Shown one piece after another: positions 9,401 to 14,632 of a stretch of DNA of 26,209 nt. This DNA is from Enteropsectra breve (Eukaryota > Microsporidia). Each line of letters starts with the position of its first letter. Positions within the stretch are counted from its first letter, which is position 1. The position numbers were made by a program, and so were the translations under genes. The DNA lies in the NCBI GenBank assembly GCA_024243835.1, contig JALPMN010000592.1, positions 1 to 26,209 on the forward strand. Direction: 5' to 3'. The notes below the pieces were generated by a model. It was not told the DNA's origin and ran no database searches. It saw only the letters and a list, made by a program, of their open reading frames with translations.

Positions 9401-11135
9401 ATCCCCATAGAGAAAATGTGTTATAGAACTTTGTGAGAAGCGTCTTTATGTTGATATTAAAAATCATCTCGAGATTTGTGTGGTGCAGCAACATCAAGTT
9501 CTTGTAGAAAGAGGCGGCCATGCTGCTAATGTTGATGTTATCTTTGCTGCTTATATTGATATTATCTTTGTAGTTTGCTTGACAGACTGTGAGTGGGAAG
9601 ATAAAGAATTCAGCGAGGACTCTCGCTTCCTCAGGAGAGAAAAGCTTGGACTGGGCAGGCAGTGCGCCTATAGCGTATATAATTGAGTTTATGTACCCCA
9701 TGAGCAGGGTGAGGCACTCTTCCTCGCTGTTGCAGCCATCTTTATCGCTAATGCCCATAAAATTGTCTTCTCTTATATTACTGTTATTAAGCTCTTTATT
9801 AAATTCTCTATTAAATATTCTATTTAGAGGCTCTTGACTAGAATCTGCATTTTGTTTGCTGTGCGAAAGATACAGCTGATAGAGACAGCGGCAGTGGTGA
9901 ATCTGCAGCGAAATGTGCTTCTTGAAATCATAGCTCTCTTTTATCGCAAGATAGCGGTAGATGCTCAGATTAGCGGTGAGTGCTGCCAGGCAGCTGCTGA
10001 TCACAGAAACATCACGTGTCTTGGGAAGCATCTCTGATATGCGGCGGTCGAACTGGTCCAAAAGCCCAAAATTAATCCCAATGTTCGGAATGTTGTAGCT
10101 GCTGTTGAGAAATCCAGTCGCAATTTCAAGGTACGCCTTGCTGAGTGATGAATCACTGATTATATTAAGCGGTGATCGGAAGAAAAGCATGTCAATCGAG
10201 GAAAAATGGTGCCGTTTGTGGAAAATCGTGTCAAAAATGGCCTTGAGAGCCTCCTTTTTAAGGGACACGCAGTCAGAGGGGATGAGTGTTGCCAGGTTCG
10301 AGCAGAGATTGGGCAGATATTGGCAAATATTCTTGTAGTACGGCATATTTCCAATACTCAGCGCACCGCTCCGGTTTCCATAGCCGTATTCATTGCCTCC
10401 ACAGTCTCTTTCCAGAATATTCATGAAACTAAGCAAATTAATAATAAACGTAGAATAGTCGCATATTAATTTCTTATTTTCCATCGATAGCAGGGATGGC
10501 ATCGCAAAGAGCTGGCTGACAACCATAGAGAGTGTGCGGAGAATACTCTCATAGTAGTGCAGATCAATCTGGTGGAAGGCATGGAAATCTGTGAGGTACT
10601 GAAGGGCATCTGCAGCAGTGAAAAATCCAAGCTCTTTCTTCGCCGAGTCCTCAGAATCTACAAGCGAAAGCTCATTGACGAAAAAGGAATTCACCATCGA
10701 AAGATGCAGATTTATGTCTCTTATCGCTGGAGTCTCAATGAGGGGGGACATGGCACGCAGCGCTAAGTACCGGTTAAAGATATTCTCTTTGCTGAGAAGA
10801 TCGTAGAGCAGCAGCATCGTTTCGCTCAATATTTCAAGCTCGCTGTTTCCGCTTGTGCCAGGATTTTCACAACTCGTTTCCAGTAGCTCGGTAAACCTTA
10901 TTTTGGCAAGCATCCGTATAAAAAATACTCGAATTTGGTTGTTGGCGCTGCTAGGATTGAAGTTTTTCTCAGGCTGAAATTTTGCAAAAACCTGCCGCAC
11001 AAAGGGCAGCAGCAGGTGCAGATACCTGCTGGGTGCCGCCAGAACGGGCATAAAGGCGGGTGTTTGTGTAAATGCCTGTATCTCCTCGATTTTTTCTTCC
11101 AGTGTTTTGCTTGAAGAAATAATTTCGTAAAACAT
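459..11135 (-). CDS. TRA1: Tra1/TRRAP-like PIKK-family pseudokinase
   Basis: Probable homologue of Tra1/TRRAP, the scaffold subunit of SAGA and NuA4 acetyltransferase complexes that is contacted by transcription activators in the nucleus. The product is 3558 residues, close to the roughly 3700-3800 of yeast and human proteins. Most of it is helical repeat. Near residues 275-318 there is a stretch (LPNLCSNL..., VSLKKEALKAI..., ending SSIDML) matching the TRRAP segment LRKELL-A-HIL...F-P-IDELL. FAT-like helices lie around residue 2850 (KALKEKLYLKASYILNEI). The C-terminal kinase-like region has VHGSRDF near 3325 and VPFIRPNIQELMG near 3470, like the Tra1 VPFR-TPN segment, and no HRD or DFG motif, as expected of this catalytically dead branch. 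The protein ends in GWL. The frame extends upstream to a TTG at 11156, but the first ATG is at 11135, directly after AGCCCTATC, a CCC-type microsporidian start signal. Asn-rich low-complexity insertions interrupt it many times. TOR or ATM is less likely because the catalytic motifs are absent. Confidence 0.85.
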   Translation of the reverse strand: MFYEIISSSKTLEEKIEEIQAFTQTPAFMPVLAAPSRYLHLLLPFVRQVFAKFQPEKNFNPSSANNQIRVFFIRMLAKIRFTELLETSCENPGTSGNSELEILSETMLLLYDLLSKENIFNRYLALRAMSPLIETPAIRDINLHLSMVNSFFVNELSLVDSEDSAKKELGFFTAADALQYLTDFHAFHQIDLHYYESILRTLSMVVSQLFAMPSLLSMENKKLICDYSTFIINLLSFMNILERDCGGNEYGYGNRSGALSIGNMPYYKNICQYLPNLCSNLATLIPSDCVSLKKEALKAIFDTIFHKRHHFSSIDMLFFRSPLNIISDSSLSKAYLEIATGFLNSSYNIPNIGINFGLLDQFDRRISEMLPKTRDVSVISSCLAALTANLSIYRYLAIKESYDFKKHISLQIHHCRCLYQLYLSHSKQNADSSQEPLNRIFNREFNKELNNSNIREDNFMGISDKDGCNSEEECLTLLMGYINSIIYAIGALPAQSKLFSPEEARVLAEFFIFPLTVCQANYKDNINISSKDNINISSMAASFYKNLMLLHHTNLEMIFNINIKTLLTKFYNTFSLWGFLCEMPSINHIVILEANKLVYRDIILGNYKPMEFYEAVIPIAYSFFRMDKKNYKPEYSSYFSMIYISLLEIKADSKKTLRFLKILNRFFLDVKMTDGGYTGLFFIYETFEKVARELYYLYCITCEIFYIECLLNIPVSLNLLITRSDLLIKPFEIALSSSRRLREIVLKYVDYIVEFNNDDGKLDKILYRVFILINASHHYGPKKSFIVDNTANDETNIRAMHILAKISNYNRMNLINYTHREYTDYSRALVFLPYHFKCSAESDIVVNENTLLALDAETKAKTAFSPVQIDVSSIVRGLIKNLIGVEFVYEYKFITHESMIRDKRKIKACYKEKINGSPKDVRDALIKYFMILAGITSISEGEKKLSESFKKAMDIKKDSQIKMCDDFLQECKSNGASKKLHLLIEDILLAFYMDTSEESHRIIDLSIELYVSSFASAADIHNNNSNNINHNNNINNDINKDINSDKGNYSVDDIDRGVFTKVLVDALIYSSSRAKEAVEYLLELLDHYSLQEEKGKFISEQLRELVFHIYSSDDFIAFRSMRAVLFYLDVANGKRHYRRESKNIYREGYLSHSHNLHQTHNPCICPKGSGQNAASFWIDETLALKIFHALKIKLGNTQSIRAYELCIKISNALIKQMDASAFKYFEMVFTPKIPLASGTETSGNLTAHENLQVKIFYYEMLSQYDTHVPNTQAASNSNNSNFRFCIMRLLNLNENILERYDKILPTVDAFIKLISKKDLPAIGAYLHAFKKLKNIGKATYNSVIASMKKNLPTVAVIEGFKSIEEKRKFVESVNKSTTQCNTIQTNTLNSLQVFKSLFYKNSINVFIRNNYIEMYTSSPYKDVIYEILLGVREYDMATFEFLIENLSSYLSRNNAVFHSSPVVYHRGPSFFKNIGLANTLRTRIGDKMEFWYVLISNLHNQDIYELVGCIIEKRHSTILTEWLTTFYDCIVNGKNFGKPYSYSFKPYKGSANGLAQNMLNAMNSLRILRSFGTRFSINDLVLIVYEYLSPGTCLFDGLINFYVPFFSIQEIDYLHKINANFRFVPGAYLLDKLVEVKGNKALRDFILRSFDEVFKGVFISDDASTNDNNNKNNVNKNILNLDNAINVNKNSENNEYNNEETDLLSINSTPSCNIFTGADEVGNAFAESDSENSIDSLFMDASSISDESAVSSVSDESVVSTESMDDYRKGLASHSCKESSNKINTVDNSSNNINTVDNSSNNINTVDNSSNNNTFNNSKNNIYGSKNSVSSAFDAVTIDKFYYALSDCNEALLEFFCSHRILHKELISIAESAFSSPSLRYLSIYYLCLFKPSKDLFGAVFKLNHNERKYSIECLSLLYDKYGLEPFSSTIITLLQAEMRYEAVRHILIPFILERRDVLLNTEIFVDLSVLAHKMFSRGEMNYELLAAIAGREQSSTVTNKGTIDNKNEELNIGSDGIVKELNTLVINHEILNESYTLFPNCSIFHTNKVNFKKIKKNILFMHMNKYPELYRKHVEKENPGDMEMILEGWGDAEIVSGMSEWLAEHAPLEWFIEANSSIQSQFLGHYVKRLGLSSSNGVIDENDSNSNTNTNSNPNSNSSGIDNNYGNINSSGIDNNYGNINNINSIDSNSVMDKSTAIRNDMHILLEICRRLIENGSEGPAIKIILSQIPQEILVKWIHSISIATLISNTFMENIACEMMYKIEFKQAIDLCAKYPKKEMLFLHLYKIYGRNIPIQKEFLRGLNSTDSPVRRMYIELYLSILLNEEHCTFSLLLSKVMNIILKMDYSLLDDSVAEELVAAVLIKLVRSHPHVIAFSQKNNSFGHSATIDLKSFSMDATSTTNSHFNTMNNNIYNMNNMKNNVNSSFSEYALKDNFRLETILRLSKEYISFIHGALEGIFKEMDLVGMKEMYRIFMEGNAKGQIRKILCMAFAPYQLKIQDQDDSENKSGMASKGCCSSIENSSVQHACNVHSFSAKYYLSLLDMPLAFGKIISSPGIREVKTISRLCLYGKYEEAVAMIFEIFKGIENRTVSYKRDDLRMLEEILSFIYREYYSIHAMNGTCDTNVFLKSSPSTTNNFTSNNTNNNFNNNNYANNNYANNNSKSGDTPDEYTFCDAFDVLYSSFNTNYLDILSFDFNSLLIKIISAKFPINDELIEQTKCILKRFDISRNIPRGSNLFNRILLYSGICAEIIEINSLYIENQYENIYGRIRLWMNRYPLMEGDMFEWSQFIRWRVFCFNSIIEMIDSTSVNNSISSTGVNINNSNSNRKKIGADICKLYCLYATKALKEKLYLKASYILNEINSIQIIELKQNLQKHFLDIEALYKSGNYGNITSLVSSINIGRLSAEGRALLYHWGYKAVLKMGKYSEALKYNVLSRRMGEIVENRKEDLRILRTLLRADKEANCNIFAKNNSEEMDLYRGIISEADSMSKENTSIAEKYKNLLIGLINEVTIEESRPLVLEYLGSVRHLENSNQIKDKADINQIDEKKLFYFRDELSAIGYHDYNNEAMKKCRYGETVCIDVINKHSDAQVKEKYRSAKEAMEKLMKELDAKKCKGRGKGQADNENININENININENININENINNYREETCDAIDDLKKVVKYFMETDYRYSYSFTNTNKVLHYFKNDIPMIGEYSRMRNEYENIKYMEYIEGYYNLKDVVNNGLYIRRSDGELVKISFDIHNLKNDIYNIKNDNINIRDGINDKDIIDIRDSIIDNNINKRFAQRKCKEILAFYARNSHALNKNGYSHKFYTTVENSGIKNYKIIVHGSRDFSVKDAIFGHMRGICCSSSDIICDYFRNNKKSIGFASAALKYRNTLKNEMINRTMNAKIYYSIRKNFINSYSSIVGMEYLVGMEHLVGGECSMGSKSENMKGYECSMENIMIEMESGQVKIRDSALCRDEVPFIRPNIQELMGQEGINGSFVVILKCLAEEMLENESIGEILRFYMGNVERINKKMKNIVNEKNGGAELAVGEMVDLRNGMEMDVREMGWL
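1695..1760 (-). repeat. 18-bp coding minisatellite in TRA1 (NENINI repeats)
   Basis: Three full copies and one partial copy of an 18-bp unit (attttcattaatattaat on the plus strand) start at 1695, 1713, 1731 and 1749. They encode a repeated Asn-Glu-Asn-Ile-Asn-Ile hexapeptide near residues 3125-3147, between the FAT region and the pseudokinase. The unit is a multiple of three, so copy-number change keeps the frame. Confidence 0.85.
3151..3180 (-). repeat. 15-bp coding repeat in TRA1 (NNNYA)
   Basis: Two exact copies of ttattattagcatag (3151-3165 and 3166-3180) are followed by further Asn codons to about 3230. They encode NNNYA pentapeptides inside an Asn-rich linker near residue 2650 of the Tra1-like protein. 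Confidence 0.8.
4595..4666 (-). repeat. 36-bp coding repeat in TRA1 (GIDNNYGNINSS)
   Basis: Two near-identical 36-bp copies begin at 4595 and 4631 (plus strand tattaccataattattatc...). They encode the 12-residue unit GIDNNYGNINSS, flanked by a longer Asn/Ser-rich tract, near residues 2156-2180. In-frame expansion of a disordered linker is the simplest reading. Confidence 0.85.
5701..5790 (-). repeat. 30-bp coding minisatellite in TRA1 (INTVDNSSNN)
   Basis: Three consecutive 30-bp copies: 5701-5730 and 5731-5760 are identical, and 5761-5790 differs at two positions. They encode the decapeptide INTVDNSSNN near residues 1782-1811. Two identical adjacent copies point to recent duplication and a locus likely to vary in length between isolates. 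Confidence 0.9.
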
Positions 11136-11144
11136 GATAGGGCT
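11136..11144 (-). promoter_or_regulatory. CCC-type start signal before TRA1
   Basis: Read on the minus strand the bases directly before the ATG are AGCCCTATC, preceded by an A/T run (AAATTTTT). CCC- or GGG-centred motifs a few bases upstream of the ATG are an established feature of microsporidian genes. Here it supports 11135 as the start codon instead of the in-frame TTG at 11156. The assignment rests on position and motif only. Confidence 0.55.
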
Positions 11145-11467
11145 AAAAATTTTCAAGAGTAAACAAAATGAGAAAAAAGGAAAATGGCGGGACCTTTTGG
11201 TAATAATAATAAGAGATTATAAAAGGGATTAAATGAACTAGATAACAGCATCTAACTAAAGAAAAATTATCTTTTAGGCACAAAATATTAATATTTTTCT
11301 AGAAGTTAATATTGGCATATCAGCTATAAGAACCATTTTAAACTTGCATCTCATGTTTGTTCTGGAAATTTTAAAACTGAAGTAAACAGCAGGAAGGCTT
11401 TCGGTGCTAATTACAGTCTAAATGCTGTAGAAAGAACGATTCAATCCAACCCCTAAGGCTCTTTCAT

Positions 11468-11632
11468 TTAAAATTTTGCCTTCAAGAAATCATATCTGGC
11501 AAACACCTGATATTCCACCTCTGGACTATCAGAAGTAGTAGAATTGTAACGCAAACGATATATTTTTCGTGAAAAGCATTTATTAGTTCGGATTAATTGT
11601 TCATTGAAACAAATGGTAGATATATGGTTCAT
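11468..11632 (-). CDS. Possible 54-residue protein, unrecognised
   Basis: A short minus-strand frame starts at an ATG (MNHISTICFNEQLIRT...) and ends ...ARYDFLKAKF before TAA. The frame is open upstream for eight more codons to a TGA. Its composition is protein-like, with balanced charge and tyrosines, and with none of the Lys/Asn/Ile/Phe bias typical of random AT-rich DNA. It is unlike the A/B/C family. There is no clear start motif. It could be a small gene, the tail of a decayed gene, or chance. It sits on the same strand between paralogue A and TRA1. Confidence 0.3.
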   Translation of the reverse strand: MNHISTICFNEQLIRTNKCFSRKIYRLRYNSTTSDSPEVEYQVFARYDFLKAKF

Positions 11633-11818
11633 GGCTATACGTTTAAAATTCTTAAATAATCAAGTAATATTCTTTTGCAACTTCTTTGAACGCATTGAGT
11701 GCAAGGCCATTCCTAAATGAAATACCTAAGTGGAGTAATGTGAAATTTTCATTTTTACTACAAAAAGAATATTTGAGATAAAATATTGGGGTAACAAGAT
11801 TAAAACCAAATTTATATT

Positions 11819-13903
11819 TTAATCATTATCGACATAGTTAATAATATTGTTGATCAACCCCTCGTGTCTTTCTTCTTTTTCTTCGACGGATAAGCAAGGC
11901 ATTTCATCATTCCATACACCATTCTGCATTTCAAACTCTAAAAACTTTGTTGCTGGGATGCAATAGTGCAGCTTTCTTTCGATAGTATGAATATCCACTA
12001 TTATCTTCAAATTGGGTCCGATTAGATTTTGTCTTTCTTTACAGAAATTTACCAGAGATAACTTTAAAATATTCAGTGCCACTTGAACGTTACTGTCTAC
12101 AGTCAATTTAAATGCAATTATACCATTTTGAACATCAACTAGATTAAACGCATTTCTCAGAGAAGCTTCTGAAATGAAGTTTCTTGCAGACATATCGAAC
12201 TCAATGCTTTTAACAGCACCGCTGTTTCTAATAAAATTTCCTGCCAGGTCTGAGTTAATCAGCAGTTTGTCAGTATTAAAAAGAGTAAATATCAAGTCAT
12301 GCTGGGAAGGATAATGCGAGAGTTCTGGTACAAACCTTCTAAGATATTGATGTCCAGTCACGTAGGTTGCCAAATAGTGTTCGTGCCTGTACACGAGGGT
12401 TATCGTTTCGATTTTTAAAGGATATCCAATTTTACCCAAAACAATTTCTCCGTTTGTATTGCACAAATCAGAGGGTATCGTGTAAGAGCAAGGAATGATG
12501 CTCTGGTTGCCTGAAATAATAGTCACATTCTTAAGCTGCTGTTTGCCCAGAATCGCACCCACAATACGTGCAATGACTGGATTTCCCTTAAAGTGTTGTA
12601 CGCTCGCTCTAAGTTCGCATTCTTCTTTCAAAAGATATACGATGTATTCGCATTCAAATTCCGTTGTCAATCCATATAAGCCGAGAGTTTGAAGTTTCAT
12701 TTTCTTAAGTTTTTCAAGAATAGCTGAAGAGAGCTTGCCGTATCCAATAAGGCTCAGCGATTTTATATTGTCAAGCAAATTGCTGTTTTCAGCAAGAAGA
12801 ACTGAAATCACATCGGTGATTGTTTTTCCAGGCTCTGTAGTCGATTCTTCTATTTCAATATGCCTCAGGGATGGGAACAGGAAGATTAAATTGTGGTAGA
12901 ATGAGCTTATGCTTTCCCCAATCATCAAGTGGCACAAGGCTTTCAAGTGAGAAACAAGCGGGAAGAATGTGAGCTGGTTAAAAAGATCAAAGACAGAGGC
13001 ACGTTCGTAAATGCCATTTCCAAAGGCAACAGCTGGCCTAAGAACCAGTGTTCCATCACGGTGCATGCCGTACCCAAACATTTCTCTGTTTTTACTGATG
13101 AAAAGATCGGTTACCTGCCCATTTATCTCGCCAAAACTTATTATACTGAAAACAGCTCTTTCAGTATGTAGATCTTTAATAATTTCTAAAAACCTCCCAA
13201 TGTGATAATTGGCTCCTGTCATTTTAAGGTTAGTATTATTGCTAAGCACCCTGCTTTTATATCGATCAAACATTTGCATTCTGTGCAGCTCAAGTGCCAA
13301 GTTTATGGTAAAAAGCACATTCTTTTCCATAACGCAGTGCGTTTTTCGCCTAGTTTTTTCATTTGTAAGGAAAATGTCTGCGGAAGAGCCGCATTCAAAG
13401 GACAGCTGTGCGTATTCCCGCAAAAGACGAACGACATCAACTTGCTTCGCTAACAATTTTTCAGTAATCAACTCATTTCGCATTCTCAATATTGTTTTTA
13501 TATGTTTGAAATCGAAAGAGTAGTGAGCTCTTATTATTACTTTAATTTCTTTCAAAAAAGTTAAGGCAGCATTATCCCAAAGCTGCAATGCCTCCTGGCA
13601 TTTTATCTTCCTTAAAAAGCATTCTGATGTGTTATTAACATCCCGTGCATCACTGACAATTTTATCGTAATTCTGGAATACTACATTAAGGCATTCTTTA
13701 AGCAAGTTTAAAGAAGGCCCATATCTGTTTTTCTCTTCCATTGTGTAAAACAATTCATTAAAACCGTTCCGTTTGAAGTATTTGCTGTGGTGCAGATCAA
13801 TGTAAGAAATGTTTCTGAGGATGCTTTCAGCATTATCGACAGATACATTAAGCCCCTCTGCATAGTCCCTGGTGTATGGCAAGACAGTAAGGGCCGATGA
13901 CAT
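11819..13903 (-). CDS. Paralogue A of a ~700-residue LRR-like family, no leader
   Basis: A 694-residue protein of unknown function, clearly homologous along its length to the products at 17810-19894 and 20172-22349. Shared blocks in order are: LRMRNELI near 140; GSSADIF near 172; VMEKNVLFTINLA near 190; a block with FGYG near 277 followed by DGTL-L-P-AF; ASVFDLF and LKALCH near 300-325; and SLSLIGYGKLSSAILEKL...LGLYG near 382-412, which has the spacing of leucine-rich repeats. The frame opens at a TTG nine bases upstream, but the first ATG is at 13903. Its N terminus (SSALTVL) lines up with about residue 27 of paralogue B, so the hydrophobic leader seen in B is missing. The transposon begins about 250 bp upstream. 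It may be cytosolic, or a copy truncated at its 5' end. Confidence 0.9.
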   Translation of the reverse strand: MSSALTVLPYTRDYAEGLNVSVDNAESILRNISYIDLHHSKYFKRNGFNELFYTMEEKNRYGPSLNLLKECLNVVFQNYDKIVSDARDVNNTSECFLRKIKCQEALQLWDNAALTFLKEIKVIIRAHYSFDFKHIKTILRMRNELITEKLLAKQVDVVRLLREYAQLSFECGSSADIFLTNEKTRRKTHCVMEKNVLFTINLALELHRMQMFDRYKSRVLSNNTNLKMTGANYHIGRFLEIIKDLHTERAVFSIISFGEINGQVTDLFISKNREMFGYGMHRDGTLVLRPAVAFGNGIYERASVFDLFNQLTFFPLVSHLKALCHLMIGESISSFYHNLIFLFPSLRHIEIEESTTEPGKTITDVISVLLAENSNLLDNIKSLSLIGYGKLSSAILEKLKKMKLQTLGLYGLTTEFECEYIVYLLKEECELRASVQHFKGNPVIARIVGAILGKQQLKNVTIISGNQSIIPCSYTIPSDLCNTNGEIVLGKIGYPLKIETITLVYRHEHYLATYVTGHQYLRRFVPELSHYPSQHDLIFTLFNTDKLLINSDLAGNFIRNSGAVKSIEFDMSARNFISEASLRNAFNLVDVQNGIIAFKLTVDSNVQVALNILKLSLVNFCKERQNLIGPNLKIIVDIHTIERKLHYCIPATKFLEFEMQNGVWNDEMPCLSVEEKEERHEGLINNIINYVDND

Positions 13904-14150
13904 CGAAATCAACTAAATTACTAGTCTTTTTTTGATCGATATTTCCCTAGCGATCATTTTAGCAGGGCACAAAATTTTTTTTATAAAACCTTTTTATTAA
14001 AAATGATAAAAGCTAAACAACCACATTGGATTTTTGTCAATATGATTGTTAAGCAGTCTTTTATATAGCATTATGCTATTAATACAACATAATGAATGTT
14101 AACTTTTATCCAAGTATAGTGTTTGATATTTTTATTATTTTTTAAAGGAT
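13904..14150. other. Upstream region of paralogue A
   Basis: AT-rich promoter region between paralogue A and the left arm of the transposon. It holds a near-perfect palindrome at 14065-14079. It also holds a 22-bp stretch (14078-14099) resembling DNA upstream of paralogue B. No alternative first exon encoding a leader was found in the nearest 90 bases. Confidence 0.45.
14065..14079. repeat. 15-bp palindrome upstream of paralogue A
   Basis: atagcat-t-atgctat has perfect 7-bp arms around one central base, about 165 bp upstream of the paralogue A ATG. A half copy (atagcataatg) occurs at 20143-20153 upstream of paralogue B. It could be a protein-binding site, but short AT-rich palindromes arise easily by chance. 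Confidence 0.4.
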
Positions 14151-14157
14151 TAAATAT

Positions 14158-14402
14158 AAAAATATAAAGTTTGTTATAAAATTTGTAAAAATATATAAAA
14201 ATGCAAAGAAATTTAACAAAAATATAAAACCATATAATCTGTTACCTAAATATAAAAATTAAAGACAAGTTTACAGAAATATAAAACAGCGGAAAGAATA
14301 TTGCAAAAAATATATGATATTAAAATGTATTTATAAAAATATATAATCAACAAATATCAAAATGCGGAAATATATACCTGTTGTAGACAATTACAAAATT
14401 GT
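14158..14402 (+). repeat. Left-arm array of ~30-bp spaced transposon motifs
   Basis: Matches to a tt(a)caaaaatataaa-like motif have cores starting at about 14158, 14187, 14218, 14246, 14275, 14306, 14335, 14366 and 14395, with spacings of 28-31 bp. The DNA between motifs is not conserved. Such regular subterminal sites are most simply read as multiple transposase-binding sites within the terminal inverted repeat. It is not a CRISPR array because the repeat is too short and too degenerate. Confidence 0.7.
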
Positions 14403-14632
14403 AGAATGAAGAAATATTCACTCGAACGTAACATTTTTGTAAATAAAAGTTTTACTAAAAACTTTACAAAAATGTAAAGGTAAAATGGCAATATTATGAA
14501 AATATAAACAGACAAACATAAATTTACAGCATTATAATATTTTGTAAAATTTGTTAACAAAAAAGTAGAAAAAAAAACTCATATGAATAGCAAGATCCAC
14601 TTAATTTAATTGTAAAAATATAAAGAAGCAAT

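Larger units (their letters stand above)
11136..11818. other. Intergenic region between TRA1 and paralogue A
   Basis: About 680 bp between the start of TRA1 and the stop of paralogue A. It contains the TRA1 promoter region and two short coding-looking frames. One is a minus-strand frame with ATG at 11632-11468. The other is an ATG-less plus-strand frame at 11310-11453 (48 codons between stops). The sequence is less AT-biased from 11380 to 11640 than on either side. No tRNA was found. Confidence 0.5.

Noticed and set aside
11436..11460. Sequence like a tRNA B box (gattcaatcc)
   Set aside because: The flanking five-base arms do not pair, and no D-arm, anticodon stem or acceptor stem could be built upstream.
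14158..14402. CRISPR-like ~30-bp periodic array
   Set aside because: The repeated element is a degenerate A/T motif of about 12 bp, not an exact direct repeat, and a mirror-image array flanks the other side of a transposase. The context is a eukaryotic DNA transposon.
14357..14560. 67-codon minus-strand frame in the transposon left arm
   Set aside because: Its Phe/Leu/Tyr-rich product is what the AT-rich periodic arm sequence gives in any open frame. It falls within the transposon repeat array.
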